Shown here in pieces: positions 1 to 5,187 of a stretch of DNA of 5,475 bases. Position numbers and translations under genes: made by a program. The stretch is from an uncultured Gammaproteobacteria bacterium (lineage in GTDB: Bacteria > Pseudomonadota > Gammaproteobacteria > Pseudomonadales > Azotimanducaceae). Numbering within the stretch: position 1 is the stretch's first letter; each line of letters opens with the position of its first letter. The stretch lies in assembly GCA_913043075.1 (NCBI GenBank), contig CAJWLI010000112.1, positions 1 to 5,475 of the forward strand, written 5' to 3'. The notes under the pieces were generated by a model that worked only from the letters and a program-made list of their open reading frames with translations, had not been told where the DNA came from and searched no databases.

Positions 1-817
1 TTTCTAAAGAATTGAAACGCTCGTCTTCCATCATGGATTCTTTGCCAAGGGCTCTTAGCACACCTGCCCGCTGCGCTTCGGTGGCGGCGGAGATAGTCAA
101 CCCGCCATCTTTCGTCAAGGTCATATCATAAAGCATATCGGACAGCAGTGGCTGGGCGACCACATCCTCATCCAGTAATGTGTGATTCTGAAATGCATCA
201 GGGAAAAGGAAAAACATCGCTGAATCCAACATCGAGAGGTCTATGTGTTGTCCCTTACCTAATCTTTCTCGAACATAGAGGGCGCTGCTTACAGCCTGAA
301 AAGCTGTATACGCTGTTAACTTATCGCACATAAGGTTTTTAATGAACGCCTGTCCCCCGCTGCCCTGAGCGGCGGTCATGCCTGAGTGTGCTTGAATCAC
401 CGGGTCATAGGCAGGCGACGAACTCAAAGGCCCTTTGGTACCAAAGCCAGAGATTGCCATGTAAACCAATCTCGGATTTATACTCCTTAACTTTTCAGTA
501 CCCAAACCGTGTTTGTCCATAACCCCTGGCCTAAAATTATGGATTACTACGTCACAATCGGTTGCCATTTCTCTGATAATTTCTTGACCATCAGGAGACT
601 TAAGATCTAAGCGAATAGATTCTTTCCCTCGATTACAGTTTGCGAAGATCGAAGATATTCCTCCCTTTGCGGCACCAATATAACGAAGCGGATCTCCCGT
701 CTCAGTCGGCTCGACTTTAATGACTCTAGCGCCTTGCTCTCCTAGCATCATCGCTGCGAGGGAAGCAGTAATCATGGTTGAAAATTCAATTACGGTAATG
801 CCCTCAAATGGCTTCAT
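1..817 (-). CDS. Family III (CaiB/BaiF) CoA-transferase, N-terminal part, cut by window edge
   Basis: This is an enzyme expected to move CoA between an acyl-CoA donor and a carboxylic acid in the cytoplasm; the substrate cannot be read from sequence. The reading frame is open from an ATG at 817 to the left edge, giving 272 residues of a family that is usually about 380-410 long, so the C-terminal third is missing. Family hallmarks seen are GITVIEFSTMITASLAAMMLGEQGARVIKVEP near the N-terminus (residues 6-37, quoted only in part as the nucleotide-fold start), NFRPGVMDKHGLG (94-106), SGFGTKGPLSSSPAYDP (123-139) and GKGQHIDLSMLD (187-198). D165 in MCDKLTAY aligns by position with the catalytic aspartate of formyl-CoA transferase. 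The start is supported by AGGAG eight bases upstream (826-830). It diverges from the LLM oxidoreductase gene. Related possibilities are alpha-methylacyl-CoA racemase or a bile-acid or carnitine-type transferase; family is certain, substrate is not. Confidence 0.93.
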   Translation of the reverse strand, partial: MKPFEGITVIEFSTMITASLAAMMLGEQGARVIKVEPTETGDPLRYIGAAKGGISSIFANCNRGKESIRLDLKSPDGQEIIREMATDCDVVIHNFRPGVMDKHGLGTEKLRSINPRLVYMAISGFGTKGPLSSSPAYDPVIQAHSGMTAAQGSGGQAFIKNLMCDKLTAYTAFQAVSSALYVRERLGKGQHIDLSMLDSAMFFLFPDAFQNHTLLDEDVVAQPLLSDMLYDMTLTKDGGLTISAATEAQRAGVLRALGKESMMEDERFNSLE

Positions 818-825
818 CGCTAATT

Positions 826-830
826 CTCCT
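826..830 (-). promoter_or_regulatory. Ribosome-binding site of the CoA-transferase
   Basis: Read on the minus strand this is AGGAG, eight bases before the ATG at 817. It fixes the start of a gene whose other end lies outside the window. Confidence 0.7.
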
Positions 831-847
831 TTTTTAGGGAACTTCAG

Positions 848-853
848 ATTGTA
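848..853 (-). promoter_or_regulatory. Possible -10 box for the CoA-transferase
   Basis: The minus strand reads TACAAT, a five-of-six match to the sigma-70 -10 consensus, about 30 bases upstream of the ATG at 817. That would give a short leader of about two dozen bases. No convincing -35 box lies 16-18 bases further upstream, so this call rests on one element and the position only. Confidence 0.25.
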
Positions 854-871
854 ACCCTAAAAATAAACCCG

Positions 872-900
872 TTGGGAATATATAGATCTCCCCTAATGAT
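872..900 (+). promoter_or_regulatory. Possible sigma-70-like promoter for the LLM oxidoreductase
   Basis: TTGGGA (872-877) and AATGAT (895-900) are each four-of-six matches to the -35 and -10 consensus and are separated by 17 bases. They sit in the divergent region upstream of the ATG at 983. The matches are modest and could arise by chance in AT-rich sequence. Confidence 0.22.
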
Positions 901-966
901 CACAAAAGACAAGAAAAAATTAGACTCGGAGTGTTAGGCTTTAGATCTAACAACAAAAGACACAAG
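884..966. repeat. Degenerate direct duplication in the divergent intergenic region
   Basis: Two words occur in the same order twice. AGATCT is at 884-889 and 943-948, and ACAAAAGAC is at 902-910 and 953-961, each second copy followed closely by an AAG (911-913 and 964-966). The second AGATCT lies inside the perfect 10-bp palindrome TTAGATCTAA (941-950). The copies are 59 and 51 bases apart, so the spacer differs by 8 bases. This could be a pair of regulator-binding sites shared by the two divergent genes or the trace of a small duplication. No known operator is recognised. Confidence 0.4.
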
Positions 967-971
967 CAGAC

Positions 972-977
972 GGAGAG
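972..977 (+). promoter_or_regulatory. Ribosome-binding site of the LLM oxidoreductase
   Basis: GGAGAG ends five bases before the ATG at 983, which is an acceptable Shine-Dalgarno position and supports that start. Confidence 0.6.
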
Positions 978-982
978 ACCGG

Positions 983-1822
983 ATGACAGAATTTGGCGCA
1001 TTAATGTTCCCAACAGACTATGCAGTGAAGCCTGCGAAACTTGCTAAGGCTATAGAAGAAAGAGAAATGGATTCAATCTTTTTTCCTGAACACACGCACA
1101 TCCCCGCATCAAGAAAGACACCTTATCCTGCAGGCGGTGAACTGCCAAAAGAATACTCAAACACCTACGATCCTTTTGTTGCTCTGGGCAGTTGCGCAGC
1201 GGTGACAGAGAGAATCAAACTTGGAACAGGTATCTGTCTGGTTGTGGAACGAGACGTGATCACTTTGGCGAAGGAAATTGCTACGTTAGACAGGATTTCT
1301 GACGGCAGATTCATCCTTGGAATAGGCGCTGGATGGAACGCAGAGGAAATGGAGAACCACGGTATAGAGTTTAAAAATCGTTGGAAGATAGTAAGAGAAA
1401 AAATTCTGGCTATGAAGGAACTATGGACCAAAGAAGAAGCTGAGTTCCATGGAGAATTTATCAACTTTGACCCTGTCTGGTCTAACCCTAAACCAGTTCA
1501 AAGCGGCGGCCCGCCAATTTGGATGGGAGCAACGTCCAAATGGAGTTACGACAGAATCGCGGAATATTGCGACGGTTGGTTGCCAATCGCCGGACAGGAT
1601 AAGGGACACCTGCAAAAGATTGAAGAAGCTCTAAAAGCTAGAGGACGAAAAACCTCCGACATTACATTAGCTATGTTTGGCGTACCGCCTGACGAGGACT
1701 TTGTCGACAAGAAGCTAACGGAAGGTTTCAATCACCTTGTTTTTGGGCTGCCACCTGCGGGAGAAGAGGTCGTTCTTCCGATGCTGGACAAATATGCTGA
1801 AATCGCTAGAAGGTACAAATAA
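983..1822 (+). CDS. LLM-class (luciferase-like) flavin/F420-dependent oxidoreductase
   Basis: A complete 279-residue protein of the bacterial-luciferase TIM-barrel superfamily, close in layout to the short LLM group usually annotated as F420-dependent (about 280-300 residues). Seen in order are the N-terminal strand FGALMFPTDYAV (4-15), SIFFPEHTHIP (31-41), the conserved helix DPFVALGSCAAVTERIKLGTG (63-83, quoted from D63), LAKEIATLDRISDGRFILGIG (95-115 region), GAGWNAEEMENHG (115-127), the proline-rich turn NPKPVQSGGPPIWMGA (168-183) and YCDGWLP (195-201). These are standard LLM landmarks for the cofactor-binding barrel. The cofactor may be F420H2 or FMN and sequence alone does not settle it. 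It probably acts in the cytoplasm on a hydride- or oxygen-transfer step. It is transcribed alone, diverging from a CoA-transferase and converging on a porin gene. Substrate is unknown. Confidence 0.92.
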   Translation: MTEFGALMFPTDYAVKPAKLAKAIEEREMDSIFFPEHTHIPASRKTPYPAGGELPKEYSNTYDPFVALGSCAAVTERIKLGTGICLVVERDVITLAKEIATLDRISDGRFILGIGAGWNAEEMENHGIEFKNRWKIVREKILAMKELWTKEEAEFHGEFINFDPVWSNPKPVQSGGPPIWMGATSKWSYDRIAEYCDGWLPIAGQDKGHLQKIEEALKARGRKTSDITLAMFGVPPDEDFVDKKLTEGFNHLVFGLPPAGEEVVLPMLDKYAEIARRYK

Positions 1823-1834
1823 CCTGGAGAATTT

Positions 1835-1868
1835 GATGGAGTTAAAGAATTATGACTCTAACTCCATC
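1835..1868. terminator. Perfect 10-bp inverted repeat between convergent genes
   Basis: GATGGAGTTA (1835-1844) and TAACTCCATC (1859-1868) are exact reverse complements with a 14-base loop. The hairpin begins 12 bases after the LLM stop codon and sits between that gene and the convergent porin gene, so it could end transcription from both sides. No strong U-run follows on either strand, so it may instead be an RNA-stabilising hairpin or need Rho. Confidence 0.45.
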
Positions 1869-1938
1869 TATTCTGGCTCGAATTTTTGGATGGCCCAGCT
1901 TAAACGTTACCGCCGAAACTGGGAACTTTATGAATTTC

Positions 1939-2592
1939 TTAGAAGGACTTACCAATGCTGAAGATGATTGCTTGTGACTCGTCTGGATTGCCTGCTGAAT
2001 CAGCCTGGTCCGAAAGCTCCTCACTGCTAAAAATCGCCGCTATTCCAATGTCCAGCTCGGCTACCGTCGTGCCATAGCCGATCTCAAAATATTCTCCGTC
2101 TGATTCATCACCAAAAGCTCCGAAAGTGCCATAAAATCCATTTCCTGGATCAATAGTTAGACCGAAAAAGTCGTAGTCAGACGGGGTACCGAAGCCGTCC
2201 CACTCGCCAACGGAATACTCAAGTGAGATCCAAGAATAACCGAGGTTTAAATTAATCTCTTCATAGGTGTCGTCAAATTCCCCGGTATAATAGTAGCCGG
2301 TAAACCCAACACTCGCAGAAAACCCAGCTTCAGTTTCAAAACCGTAACCGGCATACAGGTCAACTTCTAAACCGTCACCCACATCAGCCGCCCAGGTCCC
2401 GACGTAAAATCCACCGTTCTCATAGTCTGCACCAGCACTGGCCGACGAGTTCTTTTGAAGAATTCCTCTGAAGTAGTACTCGGACACATACCCGACATTA
2501 AAAGAGACGTCTCCCTCGGCGACTGCGGTGGACGACATCAATGCGCTCACAGAAAATAGTGCCCCCACAGCGATTTGAGTCAATTTGTTCAT
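1939..2592 (-). CDS. TorF-family putative porin (Gcw_chp family outer-membrane beta-barrel)
   Basis: A complete 217-residue exported protein, expected in the outer membrane. Residues 1-25 form a classical signal peptide (MNK, then a hydrophobic AVGALFSVSALMSS core) with a likely cleavage at AVA|EGD. The mature start carries VSFNVGYVSEYYFRGILQ (29-46), which matches the family signature of strand followed by S-x-Y-x-F-RG. The rest is a series of alternating aromatic/small-residue strands (GFYVGTWAADVG, VDLYAGYGFETEAG, ASVGFTGYYYTGEF, INLNLGYSWISLEYSVG, YFEIGYGTTVAELDIG) with acidic loops, and it ends IIFSIGKSF with the terminal Phe used in outer-membrane assembly. Length is typical for the family. 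The start is supported by AGGAG (2599-2603) six bases upstream. The transported solute is unknown. It lies 172 bases downstream of another exported-protein gene on the same strand. Confidence 0.88.
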   Translation of the reverse strand: MNKLTQIAVGALFSVSALMSSTAVAEGDVSFNVGYVSEYYFRGILQKNSSASAGADYENGGFYVGTWAADVGDGLEVDLYAGYGFETEAGFSASVGFTGYYYTGEFDDTYEEINLNLGYSWISLEYSVGEWDGFGTPSDYDFFGLTIDPGNGFYGTFGAFGDESDGEYFEIGYGTTVAELDIGIAAIFSSEELSDQADSAGNPDESQAIIFSIGKSF

Positions 2593-2598
2593 TTTTCA

Positions 2599-2603
2599 CT
2601 CCT
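2599..2603 (-). promoter_or_regulatory. Ribosome-binding site of the porin gene
   Basis: The minus strand reads AGGAG, six bases before the ATG at 2592. It confirms the start that gives a clean signal peptide. Confidence 0.75.
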
Positions 2604-2726
2604 AATATAAATTAAAAAAACTTGAATCTTCGATCCTGATTAGGAATCTGCAAGCTGCGGGCCAACTATATATATACGTTTATAATCAGTGATTTATGAT
2701 AAGTTAGGGCCGTACTGGTAAATCTA
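2604..2726 (-). promoter_or_regulatory. AT-rich upstream region of the porin gene, likely holding its promoter
   Basis: The leader contains an alternating run TATATATATA (2667-2676), a TATAAA on the minus strand (2679-2684) that could serve as a -10 box, and a small 11-bp palindrome AATCAGTGATT (2684-2694). A related word, ACTGATTTA, recurs at 2731-2739 against AGTGATTTA at 2688-2696. No -35 box with good spacing stands out, so the exact promoter is not fixed. The length of the region argues for separate control of the porin from the gene upstream. Confidence 0.3.
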
Positions 2727-2755
2727 TCGCACTGATTTAGTGCGACGCGTCGCAC
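2727..2755. repeat. Overlapping palindromes built from three TCGCAC half-sites
   Basis: TCGCAC occurs at 2727-2732, inverted at 2740-2745, and again direct at 2750-2755. The outer pairings give a 7-bp stem with a 5-base loop (2727-2733 with 2739-2745) and a perfect 16-bp palindrome GTGCGACGCGTCGCAC (2740-2755). Both use the middle copy, so the two hairpins cannot form at once. On the minus-strand transcript the element starts ten bases after the stop codon of the DGSWE-protein gene, and the second hairpin is followed by UAGAUUU. It may be a weak intrinsic terminator, a protein-binding operator for the porin gene, or both. Confidence 0.55.
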
Positions 2756-2764
2756 CAAATGCTC

Positions 2765-3424
2765 TCATTGCGTGGAAAGCGTATCCACTTCCAGCCGGGT
2801 TACGTCTGCTACTGATTTCTTCAACCTAATTTTTCGGTCGTGTCCAAGAAACCCCCTTTCAAATTCTACGAGGAAGAATTTTATACCCCACCACCTTGGC
2901 GCCCCGTCCAGAGTGATCCTCACAACTTTTTCCGTGTCAGAGATATTTTCCTGAAGGGTAATTTGCTTTGTTTCATATATCCTTCCGCGACTGTCTGACA
3001 CCTTTATTAAGTCTTTATTTAATCCAGAGAGATCAAATCTGCTCGTTTCTATTTTAATGTCGACTAACATTTGTGTGCGAAGAGTCGAGTTTTTTCTGTT
3101 CTTGCCCCGCTGAGATTCAATCGTGATCCCAAATATTTCCAAATATAATTTGTCAGTTTTTACGGTGTCCTCGCTTCGCTTCAGAGCCTCCGCGGGGATG
3201 GTTATGAACCTCGTCTCATCTTGTTCAATCTCCCAAGAGCCGTCAGGTTTTAGTCTGACTCTCGATCCGTCACTTAAAGTCCCGAAACGATCGTCTGAAA
3301 GATATTCCCAACTTCCATCGTCGCGAAGCAAAACCTCTCTGCCAGCGTCAGTCAAAATTGTTTGTTCTCCAAAAACCAACAAGGGTAAGAGACACGCTAT
3401 TTGAATATAGAACCATTTTTTCAT
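2765..3424 (-). CDS. Exported protein of unknown function with tandem DGSWE motifs
   Basis: A 219-residue protein I cannot assign to a function. The frame also has an ATG five codons upstream (3439), but that lacks a ribosome-binding site, whereas the ATG at 3424 has GGTG seven bases upstream and gives a standard signal peptide MKKWFYIQIACLLPLLVFG, cleaved before EQ. The mature N-terminus holds two copies of a short motif about 25 residues apart, GREVLLRDDGSWE and GSRVRLKPDGSWE. This DG-x-x-V-x-L-x-x-DGSWE pattern resembles that of the uncharacterised DUF3157 group. The C-terminal part (LRTQMLVDIKIETSRFDLSG, then VSDSRGRIYETKQ, then WWGIKFFLVEFERG) looks beta-rich and resembles an immunoglobulin-like sandwich in pattern only. 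Likely periplasmic. It is upstream of the porin on the same strand and may share its envelope role, which is inference. Confidence 0.75.
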   Translation of the reverse strand: MKKWFYIQIACLLPLLVFGEQTILTDAGREVLLRDDGSWEYLSDDRFGTLSDGSRVRLKPDGSWEIEQDETRFITIPAEALKRSEDTVKTDKLYLEIFGITIESQRGKNRKNSTLRTQMLVDIKIETSRFDLSGLNKDLIKVSDSRGRIYETKQITLQENISDTEKVVRITLDGAPRWWGIKFFLVEFERGFLGHDRKIRLKKSVADVTRLEVDTLSTQ

Positions 3425-3583
3425 TATTGAGCACCGCATTTTATACTAAGAATTCTTTTCCCGAGGAAAGTTACAACCTTATCCCGCACCTCTTCCTCGA
3501 TCAAATTAGAAATTTCTTATTCTTAAAGATGAACCGTAAATACCAAATAGGGTATCCTAAATTCTTTTTTTAGAGTCTTTAAC
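3425..3583. promoter_or_regulatory. Divergent intergenic region for the DGSWE protein and acyl-CoA synthetase
   Basis: This stretch must hold the start signals of both flanking genes. On the plus strand TTCTTA (3514-3519) and TAAATA (3537-3542) are 17 bases apart but match the consensus at only three positions each. The synthetase start has a poor ribosome-binding site, AGAG at 3572-3575, eight bases before the ATG, directly after a run of seven T (3565-3571). No operator is recognised. Confidence 0.3.
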
Positions 3584-5164
3584 ATGGCGGAACTTTTAAT
3601 ACCTTTTGCGGCCGATTCCTCAGAGAAGCTTGCCGTCGCAGACGAATTTGGGTCCACAGATTGGAAAAATTTTAATGAACGGGTAAACCAATTAATTCAT
3701 GCGCTAAGAGGACAAGGCTTAAAGACTGGAGATGCCTTTTCCGTTCTGAGCGGAAACAGACGCGAGTATGTTGAGGCATTCGCGGCTGCCGCCCACGGAG
3801 GCTGGCTGCTGGTCCCGATAAATTGGCATCTTGTCGCTTCAGAAATATCCTACATACTTGAGAATTCTGCATCCAAAGCGTTTCTTATAGATTCCCGTTT
3901 TTATGAATTGGGCATGCAGACAATTAGTCTTGAAAACGCTCCGAATATTTCACCTATCGTGGTAATGGGAGACCCTGAGCGCGATATTTCGACTCAACAC
4001 AGGAATATTTTCACGTACGAAGAGTTTCTGTCTGAGGAAAAAAATCACGAACCAGAAAATCAGAGTCTCGGTGGTCCAATGTTTTACACCTCAGGAACAA
4101 CTGGCCACCCAAAGGGAGTCAAAAGTGCGCTCTCTCAGACGGGAACTCCTGTCGGCACACTTAAAATGATTGGAGACGGACTTTCCGGCATGCTTTCGAT
4201 TGAGCCGGGAGGGAAAACTCTCTTAGTAGGACCAATATATCACTCTGCCCAATGGGCATTTTCCTTTCTACCAATGCTAGCAGGCAGTAGCATAGTAATG
4301 CGCCACAAATTTGATGAGGCAGAAACCTTACGACTTATAGACAATCATCAAATAACAAATATTCATTTGGTTCCCACCCAGTTCACTCGAATGCTTAGAC
4401 TGGATGAAGAAGAAAAAGAAAACTTCCAGGGGAAGAGTCTTAACGTTGTCTGGCATGGAGCAGCGCCTTGCCCGCCCCAAATAAAAAAACAGATGATTGA
4501 ATGGTGGGGACCAGTCATTTGTGAATACTACGGTTCAACGGAGGGATCCATTGTCACTACCGTTTCCAGTGAAGAATGGTTAGCTAGACCAGGAACGCTT
4601 GGGAAACCAACACCCATAATGGAAGTTGTTGTCATCAAGGAAGATGGAACAAACGCTAGCGCTGGAGAATCGGGCCAACTTTACGTAAGAAACCTTATGG
4701 GATCTGATTTTGAGTATCACAATGACCCGGAAAAAACCAATGAGGCACACAAAGAACCTGGTTTATTTACTTTTGGAGATATCGGTTATCTAGATGATGA
4801 CGGCTATCTTTTCATGAGTGACAGGAAAATTGATATGGTGATCTCTGGCGGAGTAAATATCTACCCCGCTGAAATTGAAGGCGTCCTGATCAATCATGAG
4901 TCCGTCATCGATGCAGCCGTCTTTGGCATCCCAAATGAAGAATTCGGAGAGGAAGTAAAAGCCGCTATCCAACTAGTTGAGGGAGTTTCTGCGAATGATG
5001 GTTTAGCAACGGAAATAATCGACTACTGTAGAGAGCACTTAGCCGGCTTTAAGGTCCCAAAATCGATAGATTTTGAAAGAGAGCTGCCGAGACATCCCAC
5101 GGGTAAACTCTTAAAGCGGATCCTGCGAGACAAATATTGGGAAGGGCAGGAACGAAAGATATAA
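3584..5164 (+). CDS. Acyl-CoA synthetase (AMP-forming, FadD-like)
   Basis: A complete 526-residue class I adenylate-forming enzyme that activates a carboxylic or fatty acid with ATP and CoA, giving acyl-CoA, AMP and pyrophosphate in the cytoplasm. All core motifs are present: the phosphate-binding loop YTSGTTGHPKG (168-178), GPIYHSAQWAF (216-226), HLVPTQFTRML (261-271), HGAAPCP (291-297), WWGPVICEYYGSTEG (307-321) which forms the adenine pocket, TFGDIGYLDDDGYL (396-409) with ribose-binding D399, the hinge SDRKIDMVISGGVNIYP (412-428), and PTGKLLKR (505-512) with catalytic K508. Length is normal. The HGAAPCP...WWGPV signature points to the acyl-CoA synthetase subgroup widespread in actinobacteria and marine proteobacteria rather than to acetyl-CoA synthetase. 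Chain length or ring specificity cannot be read. The next in-frame Met is at residue 111, so the start is safe despite a weak ribosome-binding site. It converges on an FprA-like reductase gene. Confidence 0.95.
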   Translation: MAELLIPFAADSSEKLAVADEFGSTDWKNFNERVNQLIHALRGQGLKTGDAFSVLSGNRREYVEAFAAAAHGGWLLVPINWHLVASEISYILENSASKAFLIDSRFYELGMQTISLENAPNISPIVVMGDPERDISTQHRNIFTYEEFLSEEKNHEPENQSLGGPMFYTSGTTGHPKGVKSALSQTGTPVGTLKMIGDGLSGMLSIEPGGKTLLVGPIYHSAQWAFSFLPMLAGSSIVMRHKFDEAETLRLIDNHQITNIHLVPTQFTRMLRLDEEEKENFQGKSLNVVWHGAAPCPPQIKKQMIEWWGPVICEYYGSTEGSIVTTVSSEEWLARPGTLGKPTPIMEVVVIKEDGTNASAGESGQLYVRNLMGSDFEYHNDPEKTNEAHKEPGLFTFGDIGYLDDDGYLFMSDRKIDMVISGGVNIYPAEIEGVLINHESVIDAAVFGIPNEEFGEEVKAAIQLVEGVSANDGLATEIIDYCREHLAGFKVPKSIDFERELPRHPTGKLLKRILRDKYWEGQERKI

Positions 5165-5187
5165 GACAGCTTCGCTCTTAGCTTTTT
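5162..5187 (+). terminator. Possible intrinsic terminator of the acyl-CoA synthetase gene
   Basis: TAAG and CTTA flank an AGC-TTC-GCT stem-loop with a two-base bulge (5162-5180), followed two bases later by TTTTT (5183-5187). The stem overlaps the stop codons of both convergent genes. The hairpin is short and bulged, so the call is tentative. Confidence 0.35.

Noticed and set aside
148..333. 61-codon open frame on the plus strand
   Set aside because: It lies antisense inside the CoA-transferase gene, has no family resemblance or ribosome-binding site, and is a shadow of the real frame.
1165..1464. 99-codon open frame on the minus strand
   Set aside because: It is antisense within the well-supported LLM oxidoreductase gene and its Ser/Ile-rich translation matches no family pattern.
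1737..1961. 74-codon open frame on the plus strand overlapping the end of the LLM gene
   Set aside because: It overlaps the LLM 3' end in another frame and runs across the inverted repeat into the porin gene; no recognisable domain or ribosome-binding site.
2667..2676. TATATATATA run as a microsatellite or origin-like element
   Set aside because: Only ten bases long with no DnaA boxes or clustered repeats; it is better explained as part of an AT-rich promoter region.
3123..3404. 93-codon open frame on the plus strand
   Set aside because: It is antisense within the DGSWE-protein gene, which has a proper signal peptide and repeated motifs; the Ser-rich translation is typical of an opposite-strand shadow.
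3540..3571. ATACC-6-GGTAT stem followed by seven T, resembling a terminator
   Set aside because: The stem has only 5 bp and is separated from the T-run by nine bases, and it lies just before a start codon, so an intrinsic terminator is unlikely.
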